Below, in pieces: positions 1 through 4,539 of a stretch of DNA of 6,361 nt. The notes below the pieces were generated by a model. The model was not told the origin of the DNA. It worked only from the letters and a program-made list of their open reading frames with translations, and did no database searches. The position numbers were made by a program, and so were the translations under genes. The stretch comes from an uncultured Sphingopyxis sp. (GTDB lineage: Bacteria; Pseudomonadota; Alphaproteobacteria; Sphingomonadales; Sphingomonadaceae), in assembly GCA_937957805.1 (NCBI GenBank), contig CALFXW010000097.1, positions 1 through 6,361 of the forward strand. The letters run 5' to 3'. The first letter of the stretch is position 1; every line of letters begins with the position of its first letter.

Positions 1-3
1 CCG

Positions 4-15
4 TATTTTTGGCGG
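4..15 (+). repeat. 12-bp sequence shared with the 5' region of the secreted hydrolase gene
   Basis: This is the first copy of TATTTTTGGCGG, located upstream of the oxidoreductase start. The identical partner is at 2059-2070. It could be a regulatory box common to both promoters or a coincidence; no further similarity extends on either side. Confidence 0.3.
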
Positions 16-53
16 ACGCGCCGCTGGAACAGGGGTGTTTGCAGGCCCAATCC

Positions 54-73
54 CCTCCCCCTTTTTTGGGAGG
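54..73 (+). promoter_or_regulatory. Hairpin that would sequester the ribosome-binding site of the oxidoreductase gene
   Basis: CCTCCC (54-59) is a perfect complement of GGGAGG (68-73), with an 8-nt pyrimidine loop. The right arm is itself the Shine-Dalgarno sequence of the gene starting at 81. It is not an intrinsic terminator: the T run is in the loop and the downstream sequence is A-rich. Base pairing is seen directly; a role in translation control is inference. Confidence 0.45.
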
Positions 74-80
74 AAAATAT

Positions 81-956
81 ATGCAGGGCATGGCGCGCAT
101 CGGCTTTGCCGGATTGGGCAAAATGGGTTTGGCGATGCTGGCCCGGCTGGCAGCGGCGCGGGACGATGTCACCGCGTGGAACCGTTCGCCTGCCCCCCTG
201 CAACAGGCGCAGCGCTGGGGGGTGCGCCCGGCAGCGGATTTTGCCGCGCTGGTCGGGGCGTGCGACACTATTTTATGCGCCTTTGCCAATGCCCGCGTGC
301 TCGACACCCTGTTACAGCGCGACGGCGCGCATTTGGGGGTTGATGTAGCGGGCAAAACCATCATCCAACTAGGCACGACCGCGCCCGAATCTTCCGCCGC
401 TTTGGCCGGGGCTGTGGTGCATATGGGCGGGCGGTACATAGAAGCGCCGGTATCAGGTTCGCGCATCCCGGCCGAAAAAGGGCGGCTTGTTGCGATGATC
501 GGCGCGCGGGACGCCGCAGATTTCGAATATGCCGAAGCAATTTTGCCGATTTTTGCGCATCATCTGGTGCGCTGCGGTGCCCCGCCGCGCGCGATGCAGA
601 TGAAATTGGCGGTCAACTGCCACGTCATTGCGGTGGCGAGTGCGCTGGCAGAGGCGTGGCATCTGGCCAAAACGCTCGGCCTTGACGGTAAAATATTGCG
701 TGCCGTCCTGAATGCCGGGCCAATGGCGAGTGATTTTTCGCGCGGAAAACTGGGCAAATTACTGGCGCAGGACTGGTCGGCGCAAGCGTCCATCAACGAT
801 GTTTTGATGAACGCCGATCTGGTGCTGGGCATGGCGCGGGGTGCGGGCATCAACCTGCCGGTCGCGGCGGCTTGCCGGACATTGCTGGCCAGCGCCCAGC
901 AACGCGGGGCGGGCGATGCCGATGTGATTGCCATCCTCCACAACGATGCAATGTGA
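81..956 (+). CDS. NAD(P)-dependent beta-hydroxyacid dehydrogenase family oxidoreductase (glyoxylate/succinic semialdehyde reductase-like)
   Basis: Predicted 291-aa cytosolic enzyme that interconverts a small beta-hydroxyacid and its oxo form, or reduces an aldehyde such as glyoxylate or succinic semialdehyde, with NAD(P)(H). The N-terminal Rossmann fold carries GLGKMG (residues 11-16). Asn34-Arg35-Ser36 at the end of the second strand is the position that often favours NADP. The substrate loop APVSGS (122-127), followed by a PAEKG stretch, resembles plant and bacterial glyoxylate/succinic-semialdehyde reductases more than 3-hydroxyisobutyrate dehydrogenase. The catalytic Lys175 and Asn179 lie in MKLAVN. 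The helical C-terminal domain ends normally for the family (about 290 aa). The usual KD(L/M) lysine of that domain is absent (residues 241-250 hold no Lys), so the substrate may be atypical. The ATG at 81 was chosen because GGAGG lies 7 nt upstream and the family fold starts a few residues later; the ATG at 90 is possible but badly spaced. The reading frame is open to the left edge without similarity to the family. Family certain, substrate unknown. Confidence 0.9.
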   Translation: MQGMARIGFAGLGKMGLAMLARLAAARDDVTAWNRSPAPLQQAQRWGVRPAADFAALVGACDTILCAFANARVLDTLLQRDGAHLGVDVAGKTIIQLGTTAPESSAALAGAVVHMGGRYIEAPVSGSRIPAEKGRLVAMIGARDAADFEYAEAILPIFAHHLVRCGAPPRAMQMKLAVNCHVIAVASALAEAWHLAKTLGLDGKILRAVLNAGPMASDFSRGKLGKLLAQDWSAQASINDVLMNADLVLGMARGAGINLPVAAACRTLLASAQQRGAGDADVIAILHNDAM

Positions 957-961
957 GAGGC

Positions 962-1939
962 CTAGGAACGCAGCGCGCGTGCCGAACGCGCCCGGTCACG
1001 CAGGTCGCGCGGCCCCATGCCGACCCGCTGACGGATAATGCTGCGCAGCGTTGACGGGTCGTGATAGCCGACACGAAAGGCAATTTCTTCAAAGGAAAGC
1101 TGCGTCGTTTCGAGCATTTCCACAGCCCTTTCCATGCGGATCTGCTGCAAAAAATGGATGGGCGACATGCCGGTCGCCGCATGCACGCGGCGGGCAAATG
1201 TGCGGCTGCTCTGCCCTGCAATCGTGGCCAATTGCTGCACTGAAATATCGCGGTGGAGCGACGCGCGCGCCCATGCTGCGGCGCGGGCAACGCTGTCATT
1301 GCTGGCCGCCAGCAGGCTGATCGCCATATAGGGCGTTTGCGACCGACGTTCGTCGAGCACCATCGTATTGGCGCAAGCGGCGGCAATTTCGCTGCCCGCA
1401 TGGCGCGCCACCAAACGCACCATCAAATCCATCTGCGCCATCGCCGCCCCGGCGGTAATAAACTGCCCATCCTCTACAATCAATTCGCTCGACCGCAGGG
1501 AAACAGCGGGAAAAAGTTGCTGGAAAACCGGCGTCAGCCACCATGCGGTGGTCGCCGTTCGCCCATCGAGCAAACCGCTGTTCGCCAGCAGCAAGGTGCC
1601 GGTGCACGAACCGGTAATTTGCGCGCCAGCATCCGCCGCCGCCAAAATCTGTGCATTGGCCGCCGCGACATCCCCCAAAGCCAGCCGTTCTTTGTAACTG
1701 ACCGCCTTGGAAAACCCTTGCGCCGGGATAATCAACAATTGCGGCACAGCATGCGCGCCCTCCGGAAAGGCGAGGAAGGGACGGAAATGTCGCGCCCCTG
1801 CACCGGTCAGTGCCACATCAAAGGCGGGCGTCCGGCCCATGGCGCGGCAACGATGATTGGCCAGCGCCAGCACATCCATGGTGATGGCAACGCTCGACGC
1901 CTGCGCCCCGTCGAGAATCAGGATATTGGTCGCCAGCAT
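962..1939 (-). CDS. GlxA family transcriptional regulator (DJ-1/PfpI-like domain + AraC-type HTH)
   Basis: A 325-aa cytoplasmic DNA-binding regulator. Residues about 1-190 form a DJ-1/PfpI (class I glutamine amidotransferase-like) domain, which in this family serves as a ligand sensor rather than a proven enzyme. The nucleophile-elbow-like motif is Ser-Cys112-Thr-Gly, followed by LLDGRTATT (123-131). The His found after the Thr pair in many relatives is Ala132 here. Residues about 228-318 are a typical AraC DNA-binding domain with two helix-turn-helix units, the first at DISVQQLATIAGQSSRTF (231-248) and the second at LSFEEIAFRVGYHD (281-294). Length is normal for the family. The ATG is preceded by AAGGGGG (minus strand, 1953-1947) with a 7-nt spacer. 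It is divergent from the secreted hydrolase, which is its most likely target along with its own promoter; it is convergent with the oxidoreductase, with 5 nt between stop codons. Related members sense amines, amino acids and quaternary ammonium compounds; the ligand here is unknown. Confidence 0.93.
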   Translation of the reverse strand: MLATNILILDGAQASSVAITMDVLALANHRCRAMGRTPAFDVALTGAGARHFRPFLAFPEGAHAVPQLLIIPAQGFSKAVSYKERLALGDVAAANAQILAAADAGAQITGSCTGTLLLANSGLLDGRTATTAWWLTPVFQQLFPAVSLRSSELIVEDGQFITAGAAMAQMDLMVRLVARHAGSEIAAACANTMVLDERRSQTPYMAISLLAASNDSVARAAAWARASLHRDISVQQLATIAGQSSRTFARRVHAATGMSPIHFLQQIRMERAVEMLETTQLSFEEIAFRVGYHDPSTLRSIIRQRVGMGPRDLRDRARSARALRS

Positions 1940-1970
1940 CTTCTTGCCCCCTTATCCGCTTGGTTAGCGC

Positions 1971-1998
1971 ATGCGGCATACCCCCGCCCTTATGCGGC
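1971..1998. promoter_or_regulatory. Candidate AraC-type operator: ATGCGGC direct repeat
   Basis: ATGCGGC occurs at 1971-1977 and 1992-1998. The copies are in the same orientation, 21 bp apart start to start, which is two helical turns. AraC-family proteins with two helix-turn-helix units often bind direct repeats with this phasing. The site lies 32-59 bp upstream of the regulator start codon, where binding could control its own gene and affect the divergent hydrolase. The repeat is seen; the binding role is inference, and a 7-bp match alone is weak. Confidence 0.3.
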
Positions 1999-2058
1999 GA
2001 CCAGTGGCGGAAAGGACAGCAAAGCTGGCTAATTCGCCGTCATTGGCGGCATATCATC

Positions 2059-2070
2059 TATTTTTGGCGG
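2059..2070 (+). repeat. 12-bp sequence shared with the 5' region of the oxidoreductase gene
   Basis: TATTTTTGGCGG occurs here and, identically, at 4-15. The two copies lie 88 and 65 nt upstream of the start codons at 2159 and 81, on the same strand as the genes. About one exact 12-mer pair is expected by chance in a window of this length, so only the matching placement makes it notable. Confidence 0.3.
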
Positions 2071-2122
2071 TAACATCACTGGTTTTGCCAGCTCAATCGC
2101 CAATGCTATGGCCGGAATGACG

Positions 2123-2136
2123 CCCCCTCCCCCCCC
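2123..2136 (+). repeat. Poly-C tract upstream of the hydrolase start
   Basis: Five C, one T, then eight C, ending 8 nt before the AGGA ribosome site of the hydrolase. Homopolymers of this length can slip during replication. A length change would shift the frame from the ATG at 2108 but not from the preferred ATG at 2159; it could still alter leader structure. Confidence 0.6.
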
Positions 2137-2158
2137 AACAGCCAAGGAACAGCCGCTG

Positions 2159-3247
2159 ATGACCCGATGCTTTGCCACCGTTGCGGCGCTGTGTCTCAGC
2201 CTTGCTGTCCCGGCACAAGCTGGCGGAGACTTGATTGGGCCAGCGCCAACCCCGCCGAGCGCGGCGGAGATGGCGTTCTATGCCGCCCCTGCGCAGCGGG
2301 TGGATGTCGGCGGCAGGTCAATCAACCTATATTGTATCGGCGATGGCGCTCGAACCTTGCTGTTCGAAGCAGGTGGCAGCGACTGGTCGATTATCTGGGC
2401 GCTGGTGCAGCCGCGCATGGGAGATGGCTATCGCGCCTGCGCGTATGACCGGGCGGGCATGGGCTTTTCCGACCCATCGCCATGGCCGCGCACCCCGATT
2501 GCCATTGTCGAAGATATGCATGCGATGGTGACTGCCGCCGCGCTGCCCAAACCCTTGATTTTAATCGGCCATTCGTTGGGTGGATTTAATGCCAAGCTAT
2601 ATGCCGCGCTATACCCGGAGGACGTGGCAGCGCTGATACTGGTCGATCCGTCCGAAGAAAATGCCGACGCGCGTGGCGGGGCATATTTACGCCAGATATT
2701 GGGTGACCGCGCCGCCGCGCGCAGCGAATTGATGGATGCCAGTTTCCTAAACTGGTTGATGGATCGATACCGCCAATGCGCCGGGGCAGCGGCGGCTGGC
2801 CCGATGGACCCTGCGTCCGCATTATACCGCCGTTGCACCGACCCGGCGCGCCCCATTTTGGGGGAGGCGGCGGCGCGCATCCGCCAAAATATTCAAATCA
2901 CCCCCGCCTATCAACAGGCGCAAGCGTCCGAAATATTGAACAGTATCTATGGCGATAGCCGCAACAACGCGCTCTATGCCCGATTATTCCAGCCCAACAT
3001 GCTGGGTTCCCGTCCGCTGATTGTCCTGACCCATGGTGATTTTGATTCGGGCGACCCCGCCGACCGCGCCGACCATCTGGTCATGACGGCATTGCACCAG
3101 GAAACAGCGCGCCTGTCCGAACGGGGGCAGCAGCTCCAGGTGGATCATGCCGGCCATAATATAGAGCTTGACCGGCCCGACGCCGTCATCGCCGCGATCC
3201 GCGCAACAGATGCGATGCTGCGCGCCGACGAAGCGCACCGTCCGTAA
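2159..3247 (+). CDS. Secreted alpha/beta-fold hydrolase
   Basis: A 362-aa serine hydrolase, probably periplasmic or released, cleaving an unidentified ester or related bond. The ATG at 2159 gives a standard Sec signal peptide: MTRC start, a hydrophobic core at about 5-17, and cleavage after AQA (19-21). It has an AGGA 10 nt upstream. The mature part begins with a Pro-rich linker, then the fold: EAGG oxyanion-side loop (70-73), YDRAGMGFSD (96-105), nucleophile elbow GHSLGG (137-142) with Ser139, and the catalytic His as His333 in AGHNI. The acid is likely Asp294 or Asp296 in THGDFDSGD (291-299), though Asp163 in LVDPS cannot be excluded. The cap region (about 165-280) separates elbow and acid. 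Four mature cysteines (59, 94, 207, 226) fit disulfides in an extracytoplasmic protein. It is followed after 13 nt by an exporter gene in the same direction, which suggests an operon. Substrate unknown. Confidence 0.9.
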   Translation: MTRCFATVAALCLSLAVPAQAGGDLIGPAPTPPSAAEMAFYAAPAQRVDVGGRSINLYCIGDGARTLLFEAGGSDWSIIWALVQPRMGDGYRACAYDRAGMGFSDPSPWPRTPIAIVEDMHAMVTAAALPKPLILIGHSLGGFNAKLYAALYPEDVAALILVDPSEENADARGGAYLRQILGDRAAARSELMDASFLNWLMDRYRQCAGAAAAGPMDPASALYRRCTDPARPILGEAAARIRQNIQITPAYQQAQASEILNSIYGDSRNNALYARLFQPNMLGSRPLIVLTHGDFDSGDPADRADHLVMTALHQETARLSERGQQLQVDHAGHNIELDRPDAVIAAIRATDAMLRADEAHRP

Positions 3248-3260
3248 CCGGCGCACATCG

Positions 3261-4148
3261 ATGCACATAACCAGCCCCACCCGCCTCAGCCCCGCCCATT
3301 TGCTGCTGGCGATTATCGTCGTGGCGATTTGGGGCAGCAATTTTGTCGTCATCCGGATCGGGCTGAACCAGTTTCCACCCTTTACCTTTGCCACCTTGCG
3401 GTTTTTGCTGGCGTCGCTGCGGCTGCTGCCCTTTTTCCGTTGGCCCGAAACCGATTGGAAAAATGTCGTCGTCTATGGCCTGTTGATCGGCGCGGGCCAA
3501 TTTGGCCTGATGTTATATGCGATGAGCGGCGACATTTCGCCCGGCCTCGCATCGGTATTGATTCAAACACAGGCATTTTTCACCGTTGCCCTTGCCGTTT
3601 ATTTTGCCGGTGAACGCATTGGCGCACGCAATATCTTTGGCCTTTTGCTGTGCGCAGCGGGTGTTACCATCGTCATTTTCATGGGCGGTGGCGAAGCGAG
3701 CCCGATTGGCGTCGCACTCGTCCTTGGTGGCGCATTTTGTTGGGCGATGGGCAATATTGTCGCGCGCCGCGCTGGGCCAATCAATGCCCTATCGCTCGTC
3801 GCGTGGAGCAATATTTTCGCCATTTTGCCCTTGGCCGCGATGGCGCTGCTGTTCGAAGGGCCAAGCGCCATCGGCCACAGCCTGACCCATGCGGATATGA
3901 ACGGCTGGCTTAGCATTTTCTGGCAAGCCTTTGGCAATGCGATTTTTGGATATGCGGTGTGGAATTGGCTGTTGGGGTGCTACCCCGCATCGCAGGTCGC
4001 GCCATTGGGCCTGTTGGTGCCGATATTCGGCCTGTCGTCCGCCGCCATATTTTTGGGGGAACCCATGCCGCTGTGGAAATTGGTCGCCGCTGCGGCGATT
4101 ATTTCCGGCCTCGCCGTCAATGCCATCAGACCGCGCGCTAGGGGATAG
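3261..4148 (+). CDS. eamA: EamA/DMT-family transporter, probable O-acetylserine/cysteine-type exporter
   Basis: A 295-aa inner-membrane protein of the drug/metabolite transporter superfamily with two EamA repeats and about ten helices (roughly 13-33, 41-60, 69-87, 95-117, 124-142, 148-168, 176-196, 216-236, 246-266, 271-289). From memory it aligns along its whole length with Escherichia coli EamA (YdeD), exporter of O-acetylserine and cysteine. Shared features include WGSNFVVIRIGL (24-35) near the start, QAFFT (104-108), ERIGAR (118-123), the WAMGNI segment (161-166) and VAPLGLLVPIFGL (246-258). The substrate may still differ, as the family is broad. Start at 3261 matches the family N-terminus, but no clear ribosome-binding sequence precedes it. 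The stop of the hydrolase 13 nt upstream suggests translational coupling. The last 11 nt overlap the 3' end of the opposing cueR gene. Family assignment is firm; the symbol is moderately supported. Confidence 0.88.
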   Translation: MHITSPTRLSPAHLLLAIIVVAIWGSNFVVIRIGLNQFPPFTFATLRFLLASLRLLPFFRWPETDWKNVVVYGLLIGAGQFGLMLYAMSGDISPGLASVLIQTQAFFTVALAVYFAGERIGARNIFGLLLCAAGVTIVIFMGGGEASPIGVALVLGGAFCWAMGNIVARRAGPINALSLVAWSNIFAILPLAAMALLFEGPSAIGHSLTHADMNGWLSIFWQAFGNAIFGYAVWNWLLGCYPASQVAPLGLLVPIFGLSSAAIFLGEPMPLWKLVAAAAIISGLAVNAIRPRARG

Positions 4149-4539
4149 CCCCATCCCCCGACAGATCGGCCAAAATCGGGCAGTCGGGGCGGTTGTCGCC
4201 CGCGCAGCAATCCGCCAATGTTTCGAGCGTATCGGCCATATTGCGCAGCGCGTCGATGCGGGTATGGAGCGCGGCGATGTGGCGGCTCGCCAATGCCTTT
4301 ACATCGCCGCTGTGCCGGCTTTTGTCGTGCCACAGGCTCAATAATTCGCGCACTTCCTCTATCGCAAAGCCAAGGTCGCGCGCGCGGCGGACAAAGCGCA
4401 AGCGGTGGACATCATCCGCGCCATAATCACGATAGCCCGATGCGCGCCGCGCCGCCGGGGGGAGCAGCGCAATATCCTCATAATAGCGGATCATCTTGGC
4501 CGAAACGCCCGACGCGCGTGCCGCATCCCCAATGTTCAT
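4138..4539 (-). CDS. cueR: MerR-family Cu(I)/Ag(I)-responsive regulator CueR
   Basis: A 133-aa dimeric transcriptional activator that senses cytosolic monovalent copper, silver or gold and switches on copper-export genes by distorting promoters with long spacers. The N-terminal winged helix-turn-helix starts MNIGDAARASGVSAKMIRYYE (1-21) and continues with SGYRDYG (34-40). A long dimerisation helix (about 80-108) precedes the metal loop. Cys112 and Cys120 in CAGDNRPDC coincide in number and spacing with the Cu(I) ligands of E. coli CueR. Ser77 (RHS, 75-77) is the residue that separates monovalent-ion sensors from Zn/Cd sensors, which have Cys there. An extra Cys111 is present, and the C-terminal CCHH tail of E. 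coli CueR is missing. The start overlaps the copA stop (ATGA), with an AAAGGA site 6 nt upstream inside the last copA codons. It is therefore likely cotranscribed with copA and possibly autoregulated. The copA promoter, where a CueR box would be expected, lies off the window. Confidence 0.95.
   Translation of the reverse strand: MNIGDAARASGVSAKMIRYYEDIALLPPAARRASGYRDYGADDVHRLRFVRRARDLGFAIEEVRELLSLWHDKSRHSGDVKALASRHIAALHTRIDALRNMADTLETLADCCAGDNRPDCPILADLSGDGAIP
4141..4158. other. Stem-loop in the overlapping 3' ends of eamA and cueR
   Basis: GGGGAT (4141-4146) and ATCCCC (4153-4158) form a perfect 6-bp stem with a 6-nt loop containing the end of the eamA stop codon. On the other strand the same DNA encodes the C-terminus of CueR. 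No T run follows on either strand, so it is not a standard intrinsic terminator. A smaller CCGA/TCGG hairpin (4158-4161 with 4166-4169) abuts it. It may slow polymerase or protect 3' ends of the convergent transcripts; that role is inferred. Confidence 0.4.

Larger units (their letters stand above)
1940..2158. promoter_or_regulatory. Divergent intergenic region between the GlxA-type regulator and the secreted hydrolase
   Basis: About 220 bp, the only sizeable non-coding stretch, which must hold the start signals of both divergent genes. I could not pick convincing -35/-10 boxes on either strand. Visible elements are a directly repeated ATGCGGC (1971-1977 and 1992-1998), GCGGCATA twice (1973-1980 and 2046-2053), the 12-mer TATTTTTGGCGG (2059-2070), a C-rich tract (2123-2136), and a ribosome site AGGA (2145-2148) 10 nt before the hydrolase ATG. 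An in-frame ATG at 2108 would add a 17-residue proline-rich leader and is judged not to be the start. Confidence 0.6.

Noticed and set aside
9..80. Extension of the oxidoreductase upstream to a TTG at 9 or beyond the left edge
   Set aside because: The frame is open, but the added residues do not belong to the family fold and a strong GGAGG is correctly spaced before the ATG at 81.
54..80. Intrinsic terminator for an upstream gene
   Set aside because: The T run is in the loop, not after the stem, and the arm is the ribosome site of the next gene.
957..966. AGGCCT/CCTAGG palindromes between the convergent stops as a terminator
   Set aside because: They are overlapping six-base palindromes without loop or T run, too small to form a terminator.
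1253..2032. 259-codon open frame on the plus strand
   Set aside because: It lies opposite the GlxA-type regulator, has Arg/Gln/Gly-rich composition without a recognisable fold, and is a typical GC-driven shadow.
2023..2093. AGCTGGC / GCCAGCT inverted repeat (2023-2029 and 2087-2093) as an operator or hairpin
   Set aside because: Seven-bp arms 57 nt apart are within chance expectation and do not extend.
3168..3260. Longer N-terminus for the exporter starting inside the hydrolase gene
   Set aside because: The extra residues are Arg/Ser-rich, overlap the hydrolase and do not match EamA N-termini.
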